Source of the DNA: Candidatus Nomurabacteria bacterium
Lineage (GTDB): Bacteria > Patescibacteriota > Minisyncoccia > Phycocordibacterales > UBA10002
DNA: 17,965 nt
Assembly: GCA_943354745.1 (NCBI GenBank)
Contig: CALRDB010000019.1
Location: 1-17,965 of the forward strand
Reading direction: 5' to 3'
The translations under genes were made by a program, and so were the position numbers. Below the pieces are notes generated by a model, which saw nothing but the letters and a program-made list of their open reading frames with translations, was not told the DNA's origin and did no database searches. This document shows positions 1 through 3,892 of the stretch, one piece after another. Positions within the stretch are counted from its first letter, which is position 1; each line of letters starts with the position of its first letter.

Positions 1-2
1 CC

Positions 3-134
3 GCTAACTCCAATGGAGTCATCTTGGAGATGGAAGATGGAGAGAAGATCCCCGTTCCTGTCCATTTTCTTAACTTTCCGAACCAAACAATAAACGCAAA
101 AACACCAATGCCGAGACCATACCAAACCCTATGA
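3..134 (+). CDS. possible 3' end of a truncated gene
   Basis: An open frame enters from the left edge of the window and ends with a TGA at 132-134. It would encode a 43-residue C-terminal piece with an acidic stretch reading ILEMEDGEKIPVPVHF. I do not recognise a family. The stop overlaps the ATG of the next frame (ATGA at 131-134), an arrangement often seen in translationally coupled genes, which is the main argument that either frame is real. The minus strand is also open over part of this region, so the evidence is weak. Confidence 0.2.
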   Translation, partial: ANSNGVILEMEDGEKIPVPVHFLNFPNQTINAKTPMPRPYQTL

Positions 135-427
135 AAACAACTTCAGCAACGTGTACCCCTGTTCCTTCGAACAGAACAAAACAAACAGCAACTGCTGTTG
201 AGTTGGGTTCGGGCTTCGTCCTCGTAAAGTCAATCGTGCTACAAGTCGGCAGGTCATCGATGACCTTCCCCCCAGGGAGCAAAGGGACAGTGGAGAAAAT
301 CCTCCCAAATCCAGCACTCAAGTCCGCTCATCTGTACCAATCCAAGGTTGTGAATCCAGATAATGCGTCCATTGGAGTTGGGAATATTCCTCGCGATTAT
401 TTCAGCCCTCTCGCCGCTTCTTCGTAA
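131..427 (+). CDS. uncertain small protein, 98 aa
   Basis: The frame starts at an ATG that overlaps the stop of the upstream partial frame and ends about 50 bp before a strong rightward terminator (477-508), so position and direction suit a final gene of an operon. The product is rich in Ser, Thr and Pro, has no obvious signal peptide or membrane segment, and matches no family I recognise. An open frame on the opposite strand (70-321, extendable upstream without a start) encodes a hydrophobic C-terminus and could equally be the real gene, or neither may be. Treat as an unsupported prediction. Confidence 0.25.
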   Translation: MKTTSATCTPVPSNRTKQTATAVELGSGFVLVKSIVLQVGRSSMTFPPGSKGTVEKILPNPALKSAHLYQSKVVNPDNASIGVGNIPRDYFSPLAASS

Positions 428-476
428 GCGGAGTGCCTGTGGCGAGTACGTGATGTCTGTCGATCCATCCGTCTAG

Positions 477-508
477 AGCCGGTTAGCAGTATGCTGGCCG
501 GTTTTTTT
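477..508 (+). terminator. rho-independent terminator
   Basis: A 10-bp hairpin (CCGGTTAGCA at 479-488 pairing with TGCTGGCCGG at 492-501, with two G-T wobbles and a GTA loop) is followed by seven T at 502-508. It would end rightward transcription entering from the left edge. On the other side it separates that transcript from the leftward tRNA-Glu array. Confidence 0.85.
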
Positions 509-558
509 ATGCACAGGATTTGCTGTAAAAACAAGTTCCAGATCGGTTGCTCCATTTT

Positions 559-779
559 GAGCGAATGACCCTACGGGGACCGCGACCTGCCTACCCTCCG
601 CAGGGAGCAGGGCGGGGTACGCTTATCGACTGCTACTTGGGTCAGGTAGCTTTCTTCGAAACTACACTTGGATTTTAATAGTCGTTTCACTCCTTTAAAA
701 TCTCGGCGTACACCTTTCCGATTTACTCATCCGCTAAAGCGGATTCGCAAATAACGGAGAACCTTTTCGATTCCCGGAT
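559..779 (-). repeat. tRNA-Glu mirror unit B (distal copy)
   Basis: This is the second, tRNA-distal unit of the tRNA-Glu array, read on the minus strand. It starts with an antisense T-arm (766-775 on the plus strand, one base shorter than in unit A). The core follows, with stems TCCG/CGGA, ATTTGC/GTAAAT, a symmetric GA/GA internal loop and an ATCCGC/GCGGAT apical hairpin. Next is a large inserted domain closed by GTACGC/GCGTAC (706-711 with 617-622). The unit ends in a sense copy of the tRNA-Glu acceptor end at 559-579 that is identical over 21 bases to 1026-1046 and, with one mismatch, over 30 bases (550-579 versus 1017-1046). Positions 642-719 are identical to 823-900 in unit A. The antisense acceptor of this copy is lost. 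There is no coding potential. Confidence 0.8.
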
Positions 780-991
780 GGAGATACGGGGACCGCGAGT
801 ACGCTTATCGAAACTTACAGTTTCAGGTAGCTTTCTTCGAAACTACACTTGGATTTTAATAGTCGTTTCACTCCTTTAAAATCTCGGCGTACACCTTTCC
901 CATTTCCTTACACCTTTGGTGTTCGGAAATAAGGGAGAACCTTTTCGATTCCCCAACGCAATGTGCGCAGGCACATTGCTTAGGGTCATTC
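780..991 (-). repeat. tRNA-Glu mirror unit A (proximal copy)
   Basis: This is the unit next to tRNA-Glu, read on the minus strand. An antisense acceptor end (plus strand 981-991, perfect 11-bp inverted repeat of 1030-1040) is followed by a 9-bp hairpin GCAATGTGC/GCACATTGC (958-979). Then comes an antisense T-arm (944-954, perfect 11-bp inverted repeat of 1042-1052 inside the tRNA). The core has TCCC/GGGA, ATTTCC/GGAAAT and ACACC/GGTGT stems with a GA/AA internal loop. A roughly 95-nt domain is closed by GTACGC/GCGTAC (887-892 with 799-804), and a degenerate second sense copy (TCGCGGTCCCCG around 787-798) follows. Internal hairpins of the large domain (GATTTTAA/TTAAAATC, GAAAC/GTTTC) suggest a folded RNA or single-stranded DNA. 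Confidence 0.8.
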
Positions 992-994
992 AAC

Positions 995-1027
995 AAAAAG
1001 GGCGCCTATGACGGCGCTCCTTTTTGA
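995..1027 (-). terminator. terminator-like hairpin after tRNA-Glu
   Basis: The plus strand reads AAAAAGGGCGCC, loop, GGCGCTCCTTTTT, a GC-rich stem flanked by A and T runs that can work in both directions. It lies 6 nt beyond the tRNA-Glu 3' end and so may end the tRNA transcript before the mirror units. It is also the apex of a longer inverted repeat: the tRNA acceptor strand (1030-1040) and its antisense copy (981-991) flank it and extend the same stem. Confidence 0.7.
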
Positions 1028-1032
1028 GCGAA

Positions 1033-1104
1033 TGACCCTACGGGGAATCGAACCCCGATTTCAGGCTTGAAAAGCCCGCGTCCTAACCGTTAGACGATAG
1101 GGCC
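1033..1104 (-). tRNA. tRNA-Glu(TTC)
   Basis: A complete 72-nt cloverleaf on the minus strand. The acceptor stem GGCCCTA pairs with TAGGGTC (one G-T pair), with discriminator A at 1033. The anticodon loop is CTTTTCA with anticodon TTC, and the T-arm is CGGGG-TTCGATT-CCCCG. No CCA is encoded. It is transcribed leftward from a promoter near 1185-1212 and followed by two mirror units derived from its own 3' end. Confidence 0.96.
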
Positions 1105-1133
1105 AAAAACCGGTGCAGAAGCCACCGAATGGC

Positions 1134-1157
1134 TAATTTCTAATACTTAATTTCTAA
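1134..1157. repeat. degenerate 7-bp tandem repeat (TAATTTC word)
   Basis: Three 7-bp units plus three bases read TAATTTC, TAATACT, TAATTTC, TAA. The same pattern with one change recurs at 17904-17927. It lies in the leader between the tRNA-Glu promoter and the tRNA. Confidence 0.6.
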
Positions 1158-1184
1158 CGAAGCAGGTACTAGAAAGGCAGGAAG

Positions 1185-1212
1185 ACTATAGCATTTTTTG
1201 TAAAAATCGCAA
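1185..1212 (-). promoter_or_regulatory. promoter of tRNA-Glu
   Basis: On the minus strand a -35-like TTGCGA (1212-1207) is separated by 16 bp from a -10 box TATAGT (1190-1185). Transcription would begin near 1178, leaving a leader of about 74 nt before the tRNA. The promoter overlaps the divergent tRNA-Ser promoter, and the two halves form an imperfect inverted repeat (TATAGCATTTTTTG versus CAAAAAGTGCTATA). Confidence 0.6.
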
Positions 1213-1225
1213 AAAGTGCTATATT
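1198..1225 (+). promoter_or_regulatory. promoter of tRNA-Ser(CGA)
   Basis: TTGTAA (1198-1203), a 16-bp spacer and TATATT (1220-1225) lie 16 bp before the tRNA 5' end. It overlaps the divergent tRNA-Glu promoter, so the two polymerases may exclude each other. Confidence 0.65.
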
Positions 1226-1241
1226 CTGTCGTGTCGTCCAT

Positions 1242-1328
1242 GGAGGCGTGGGTGAGCGGTTGAAATCACCGGTTTCGAAAACCGGCATACCCGAAAGGGT
1301 ATCGGAGGTTCAAATCCTCCCGCCTCCG
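1242..1328 (+). tRNA. tRNA-Ser(CGA)
   Basis: A class II tRNA of 87 nt. The acceptor GGAGGCG pairs with CGCCTCC, with discriminator G. The anticodon stem-loop is CCGGT-TTCGAAA-ACCGG with anticodon CGA. The long variable arm is TACCC-GAAA-GGGTA and the T-arm GGAGG-TTCAAAT-CCTCC. No CCA is encoded. The acceptor strand and T-arm are the source of the repeat units that follow. Confidence 0.96.
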
Positions 1329-1483
1329 CAGCGAAAAATCGTTTGCGATTTTGCGTCAGGAGGCGAGCAAGGCAACTGCTTGCCTTGCGTGGAGGATTTG
1401 AAGACCTTCTCCGTTATTTGCGAGGGTTTCCACCCGAGCAAATCGGAAAGGTGTACTGAAACAGTAGGTTTCAAAACTCCTCC
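1321..1483 (+). repeat. tRNA-Ser mirror unit 1 (163 bp)
   Basis: The unit begins within the tRNA acceptor strand. In order it holds a hairpin AAAATCG-TTTG-CGATTTT, an antisense acceptor GGAGGCG (1359-1365) and a private hairpin GCAAGGCA/TGCCTTGC (1367-1388). The antisense T-arm at 1391-1402 is an exact 12-bp inverted repeat of 1309-1320 in the tRNA. The core has stems ACCTT/AAGGT, TCCG/CGGA, ATTTGC/GCAAAT, a GA/GA internal loop and a GGGT/ACCC apical hairpin. A hairpin TACTG-AAA-CAGTA (1454-1466) and a second sense T-arm copy with two extra bases (from 1470) complete it. The next unit starts directly after. Confidence 0.85.
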
Positions 1484-1646
1484 CGCCTCCGCAGCGAAAA
1501 ATCGTTTGCGATTTTGCGTTAGGAGGCGAGCAAGGCAACTGCTTGCCTTGCGTGGAGGATTTGAAGACCTTCTCCGTTATTTGCGAGGGTCTCCACCCGA
1601 GCAAATCGGAAAGGTGTACTGAAACAGTAGGTTTCAAAATTCCTCC
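1484..1646 (+). repeat. tRNA-Ser mirror unit 2 (163 bp)
   Basis: An exact-length tandem copy of the preceding 163 bp; by eye I find only three substitutions (one beside the antisense acceptor, one in the apical loop, one in the sense T-arm copy). Its antisense T-arm again matches the functional tRNA rather than the altered sense copy just upstream. The near identity points to recent duplication or gene conversion. Confidence 0.85.
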
Positions 1647-1760
1647 CGCCTCCGCATTTCTTGAAGCGCGACGCGCGCACAAGAAATCCAATCGCGGGTA
1701 CTGACCCTGTAAGGGTCAAAATTCCTCTCGTCTCCACACGCCGTGGAAGGCTTGAAGGCT
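1647..1760 (+). repeat. decayed tRNA-Ser mirror remnants
   Basis: A third sense acceptor copy (1647-1656) is followed by a hairpin built from ATTTCTTG and CAAGAAAT with a GC-rich apex. Then come GGTACTGACCCTGTAAGGGTC, equivalent to the terminal core hairpin, and a diverged fourth 3'-end copy (about 1719-1738). A stretch at 1743-1758 resembles the antisense T-arm start of yet another unit and is cut short by the promoter of the next tRNA. The antisense arm and core of the third unit are missing. Confidence 0.55.
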
Positions 1761-1781
1761 CTCACGAGAGTGTTCTATATG
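1752..1781 (+). promoter_or_regulatory. probable promoter of tRNA-Ser(ACT)
   Basis: TTGAAG (1752-1757), an 18-bp spacer and TATATG (1776-1781) precede the tRNA by 13 bp. The -35 lies in the decayed antisense arm of the preceding array. Confidence 0.5.
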
Positions 1782-1794
1782 CAAAGAAAAAGCT

Positions 1795-1881
1795 GGAGGA
1801 TTGGGTGAGTGGTTTAAACCAACAGTTTACTAAACTGTCGTCTGGGAAACCGGACCGTGAGTTCAAATCTCACATCCTCCG
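1795..1881 (+). tRNA. tRNA-Ser with unusual ACT anticodon
   Basis: An 87-nt class II cloverleaf. The acceptor GGAGGAT pairs with ATCCTCC, with discriminator G. The anticodon stem ACAGT/ACTGT encloses loop TTACTAA. The long variable arm is TCTGG-GAAA-CCGGA and the T-arm GTGAG-TTCAAAT-CTCAC. With the conserved T33, the anticodon is ACT at 1829-1831, which would read AGT. Bacteria normally use GCT for AGY serine codons, so A34 is odd: it may be deaminated to inosine, or the gene may be non-functional. The loop bases flanking ACT (TT and AA) could also pair and close the loop. No mirror unit follows it. Confidence 0.85.
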
Positions 1882-1950
1882 TAATACACTGGATCCCCTA
1901 TAGCATTCCATTTGCTCGATAGAGTTTGTATGAGTGGTCGGCCATCCACT

Positions 1951-1978
1951 TTTTGATTTCATAAAACTGGGTTACACT
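1951..1978 (+). promoter_or_regulatory. possible promoter of DoxX-like gene
   Basis: A -10-like TACACT (1973-1978) is preceded 16 bp upstream by a weak -35 candidate TTTTGA (1951-1956). The predicted start of transcription falls at or next to the ATG at 1985, so the message would be leaderless. Confidence 0.4.
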
Positions 1979-1984
1979 ATCACT

Positions 1985-2410
1985 ATGTACAGCGAAAAAG
2001 TATTTGAGAGAAGTATTGCCCTACTTCGCATCGCCCTCGGTATCATCTTCTTCTGGTTCGCCATGCTCAAACTGTCGGGGTTTAACCCTGTCTACGACAT
2101 TGTCTATGCGAGCTTCCCGTTTTTGGCATCTGGAATAGGTAATCTCTTCCTCGGGGGACTTGAGGCAGTTATCGGCGTTGCGCTACTCTTGAATATATTC
2201 CCAAGGACAACCCATGCCATTCTTATCCTTCATCTCTTGGGGACATTCGGAGTGTTTATAACAGCACCTCAAATTATGTTTAGTCCTTCGTTCCCGATGC
2301 TCACGCTTGCAGGGGAGTTTGTGGTTAAAAATCTTTCACTCGCGATGAGTGGTATCGTGGTCATTCTCTACCACATGCGCCACCCAAGGCTTTCGAAGGG
2401 GTTGTTCTAG
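1985..2410 (+). CDS. DoxX/DUF417-like membrane protein
   Basis: A 141-residue integral membrane protein with four predicted hydrophobic helices at about residues 11-30, 48-66, 73-92 and 113-129. The pattern (RSIALLRIALGIIFFWFAMLKLSGF at the first helix, then GGLEAVIGVALLL) resembles the DoxX-like and YkgB/DUF417 families. Members of these families are small four-helix membrane proteins; some are linked to redox or oxidative stress, but no reaction can be assigned here. I chose the ATG at 1985 over one at 1934 because the extra 17 residues are not family-like and a -10-like box lies just before 1985. It stands alone between a tRNA and a regulator-like gene. Confidence 0.7.
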   Translation: MYSEKVFERSIALLRIALGIIFFWFAMLKLSGFNPVYDIVYASFPFLASGIGNLFLGGLEAVIGVALLLNIFPRTTHAILILHLLGTFGVFITAPQIMFSPSFPMLTLAGEFVVKNLSLAMSGIVVILYHMRHPRLSKGLF

Positions 2411-2460
2411 ATTTGCTCAAGAAGTGTGGATAACTGTGTAAGCGTATCCGAATCAGTGAT

Positions 2461-2482
2461 GATATCATGTATACATGATATC
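2461..2482. promoter_or_regulatory. 22-bp perfect palindrome over promoter and start codon
   Basis: The half-site GATATCATGTA is followed by its exact reverse complement. The palindrome contains an extended -10 element (TG at 2460-2461, TATCAT at 2463-2468) and the ATG (2475) of the HTH gene, so a bound dimer would block both transcription and, if leaderless, initiation. It is a good candidate for an autoregulatory operator, but this is inferred from position alone. Confidence 0.6.
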
Positions 2483-3170
2483 TAGTTGGAACGGATTGAA
2501 AGAAGAAGCATGTAGACTTCGTAAAAGAGGTCTTTCGCTTCGAGTCATACATAAGAATTTGGGAATCCCAGGTTCTACTCTGAGTGGGTGGTTCAAGGAT
2601 ATACGACTGAGTGACAATCAACTTCAAAAGCTGCGGGCATCATGGAAGGCTGGCCTAGTTCTCGCTAGAAAGAGGGCTGTTGTTTGGCATAATAACCAAA
2701 AAGAAACGAATCTCAGGGAGGCAAAGGAACGGGCCGAAAACACTTTATTACAGGTAGATACTTCTGATAGAGCAGTCTTGGATATTGCTCTTGCAATGCT
2801 TTATCTTGGTGAGGGTTTTAAAAAGTCGACCGAAACTGGTATCGGAAATTCTGATCCATTGGTGCTACGATTTTTTCTTGCAGTACTTAAAAGAAATTAT
2901 AATTTTGATCTTACTACCATAAGATGTGAGCTACATTTACGGGCAGATCAAGACTCGGAATCTATAAAACAGTACTGGTCGATGTCTCTCGGCTTACCAT
3001 TGAGTTCTTTTAAATATGTGGTAAAGGATAAACGGACTGAAGGGAGTGCTACCTACTCTCATTACAAAGGAGTATGCTTATTGCGGTGTGCAAACGTTGC
3101 CATTCAGCGAAAGTTGGTATACCTTAGTCAGAAGTTCTGCGAAAAAGTAATTAAAGAATCGCGCGCTTAG
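2475..3170 (+). CDS. HTH protein with LAGLIDADG-like C-terminal domain
   Basis: A 231-residue protein. Residues 8-45 form a helix-turn-helix of the transposase/resolvase type (LRKRGLSLRVIHKNLGIPGSTLSGWF). A basic linker follows. Residues about 104-185 contain LYLGEG (109-114), GIGNSDPLVLRFFLAVL (122-138) and a YW..SLGLP segment, a pattern I associate with LAGLIDADG-fold domains seen in homing endonucleases and in WhiA-type regulators. This could be a DNA-binding regulator or a degenerate homing nuclease; catalytic acidic residues are not clear except E113. The ATG at 2475 lies in a perfect palindrome, suggesting self-regulation. The stop codon lies inside the first 10 nt of tRNA-Val, so gene and tRNA are probably co-transcribed. 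Its place among three mirror-unit arrays makes it a candidate, unproven partner of them. Confidence 0.6.
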   Translation: MISSWNGLKEEACRLRKRGLSLRVIHKNLGIPGSTLSGWFKDIRLSDNQLQKLRASWKAGLVLARKRAVVWHNNQKETNLREAKERAENTLLQVDTSDRAVLDIALAMLYLGEGFKKSTETGIGNSDPLVLRFFLAVLKRNYNFDLTTIRCELHLRADQDSESIKQYWSMSLGLPLSSFKYVVKDKRTEGSATYSHYKGVCLLRCANVAIQRKLVYLSQKFCEKVIKESRA

Positions 3171-3232
3171 CTCAGTGGTAGAGCGACCCTTTGACGTAGG
3201 GTAGGCCGGGGGTTCAATCCCCTCAGCGCGCA
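3161..3232 (+). tRNA. tRNA-Val(GAC)
   Basis: A 72-nt cloverleaf. The acceptor GCGCGCT pairs with AGCGCGC, with discriminator A. The D-arm is GCTC-AGTGGTA-GAGC, the anticodon stem-loop ACCCT-TTGACGT-AGGGT with anticodon GAC, and the T-arm GGGGG-TTCAATC-CCCTC. No CCA is encoded. Its 5' end overlaps the last 10 nt of the upstream coding sequence. Its T-arm is copied in antisense and again in sense just downstream. Confidence 0.96.
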
Positions 3233-3382
3233 CAGCGAATCTTTGAGCGAGCGCACTAACAAGCAAATTATTTTGCTTGTGTGAGGGGATTGAAAAGGTT
3301 CTCCCATGTTTTTGAGTCTTTCTTAAGGCGAGAAAACGGGAAACCTGTACTGAAAGAGTAGCGTTCAATCCCCTCAGCGTCC
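3233..3382 (+). repeat. tRNA-Val mirror unit
   Basis: A single unit of about 150 bp. A weak antisense acceptor region (about 3245-3256) is followed by a perfect 9-bp private hairpin ACAAGCAAA/TTTGCTTGT (3259-3280). The antisense T-arm GAGGGGATTGAA (3283-3294) is an exact inverted repeat of 3213-3224. The core has stems AGGTT/AACCT (3296-3300 with 3342-3346), TCCC/GGGA, TTTTT/GAAAA, a GA/GA internal loop (3314-3315, 3330-3331) and a GTCTT/AAGGC apical hairpin. TACT-GAAAG-AGTA (3348-3360) and then an exact sense copy TTCAATCCCCTCAGCG (3364-3379) end the unit. The antisense arm can pair with either sense copy. Confidence 0.85.
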
Positions 3383-3390
3383 ACCGAAAT

Positions 3391-3813
3391 TTAAAGTTTT
3401 TTGGACGAAGCAAACAGTCTGGCGAGCTTGTGAACACAGGTATATGCAGGAAGGGCTAATGCTTCTTCAGGCGTCACGAATCGCGCCGCTACGCATTCGT
3501 CCGACGGAGTAAAGGCGAGGCTCCCGATATGTACTTCGTAGAATACATTTGCCAGCCAACATGACGGGTCATCTTTTTTAGGACTGGATACGAAGAATGA
3601 TGGCTTTTCTGCAATCCACGTAAGTGCAAGTCCCATTTCCTCTTTAATCTCACGACACAAACCCTCCTCAGGGAGTTCTCCGTGTTCAAGTCCTCCACCG
3701 GGAGTGTCCCACATTCCGCTAGCTTTCTGTGTGAGCAAAAATTTTCTCCGAGAGTCATCAAGAATAAGCGCCTTTATACTAATACGATAAAAACAGTGAG
3801 GAAGTTGGGGCAT
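3391..3813 (-). CDS. NUDIX hydrolase
   Basis: A 140-residue protein that should hydrolyse a nucleoside diphosphate linked to another moiety. The Nudix box is intact at residues 40-62: G-x5-E (E46), x7, then REIKEEMGL with the metal-binding E55, E58 and E59. Substrate cannot be inferred; the small size and generic box suit MutT-like or ADP-ribose/nucleotide-sanitising members. The frame is open back to 3945, but I chose the ATG at 3813 because the extra 44 residues translate a dispersed palindromic repeat (the CHPRGGGDP segment) and overlap trxB. It is the last gene of the leftward block and ends just beside the tRNA-Val mirror unit. Confidence 0.85.
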   Translation of the reverse strand: MPQLPHCFYRISIKALILDDSRRKFLLTQKASGMWDTPGGGLEHGELPEEGLCREIKEEMGLALTWIAEKPSFFVSSPKKDDPSCWLANVFYEVHIGSLAFTPSDECVAARFVTPEEALALPAYTCVHKLARLFASSKKL

Positions 3814-3858
3814 GAAGAGGGAAATATGAGTTATGAAGTATGGAGGAAAGATGCAGAC

Positions 3859-3886
3859 TGGATCCCCGCCTCCGCGGGGATGACAA
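3859..3886. repeat. dispersed GC-rich palindromic repeat
   Basis: ATCCCCGC (3862-3869), a CTCC loop and GCGGGGAT (3874-3881), flanked by CTGG and GACA, match the widespread bacterial repeat of the CTGGAT-CCCGC...GCGGG-ATGACA type. It lies just after the trxB stop and could act as a 3' hairpin for that message. Other copies should exist in the genome. Confidence 0.7.
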
Positions 3887-3892
3887 ACTCCG

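Noticed and set aside
70..321. Minus-strand 83-aa frame with a hydrophobic C-terminus.
   Set aside because: No ribosome binding site or promoter, and it overlaps an equally plausible plus-strand frame that fits the downstream terminator. Neither can be settled from sequence alone.
559..1046. attL/attR of an integrated phage or genomic island at tRNA-Glu (30-bp direct repeat of the tRNA end).
   Set aside because: Only about 470 bp without any gene lie between the repeats, and the antisense copies inside are not explained by ordinary integrase site duplication. Kept as part of the mirror-unit finding instead.
1403..1466. Known small ribozyme or T-box in the unit core.
   Set aside because: No hammerhead core (CTGATGA with GAAA), no T-box sequence, and no kink-turn bulge beside the GA/GA loop were found; other ribozyme classes could not be tested by eye.
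1321..1646. CRISPR array or integron cassette array.
   Set aside because: The repeats are 163 bp with no spacer variation, and no GTTRRRY-type integron core sites, Cas genes or integrase were seen.
1827..1833. Reading the odd tRNA-Ser as an amber suppressor (anticodon CTA).
   Set aside because: That register would need a shifted loop without T33; the 5-bp stem fixes the loop as TTACTAA with anticodon ACT.
1248..1903. Open frames on both strands covering the tRNA-Ser region.
   Set aside because: They run through tRNA genes and repeat units and translate the same repeat several times; they are by-products of the structured DNA.
780..3382. Group I intron in the tRNA genes, with the antisense arm as internal guide sequence.
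   Set aside because: Each tRNA is already complete, the Ser and Val cores are too small, and the conserved P, Q, R and S segments of group I introns are not recognisable. AAGGTGTA in the core resembles part of the R region, but nothing else fits.
3078..3437. Minus-strand 119-aa frame containing RAEGIEPPAYPTSKGRSTTELSARF.
   Set aside because: It is the antisense of tRNA-Val and its mirror unit; this kind of peptide is a familiar false prediction opposite tRNA genes.
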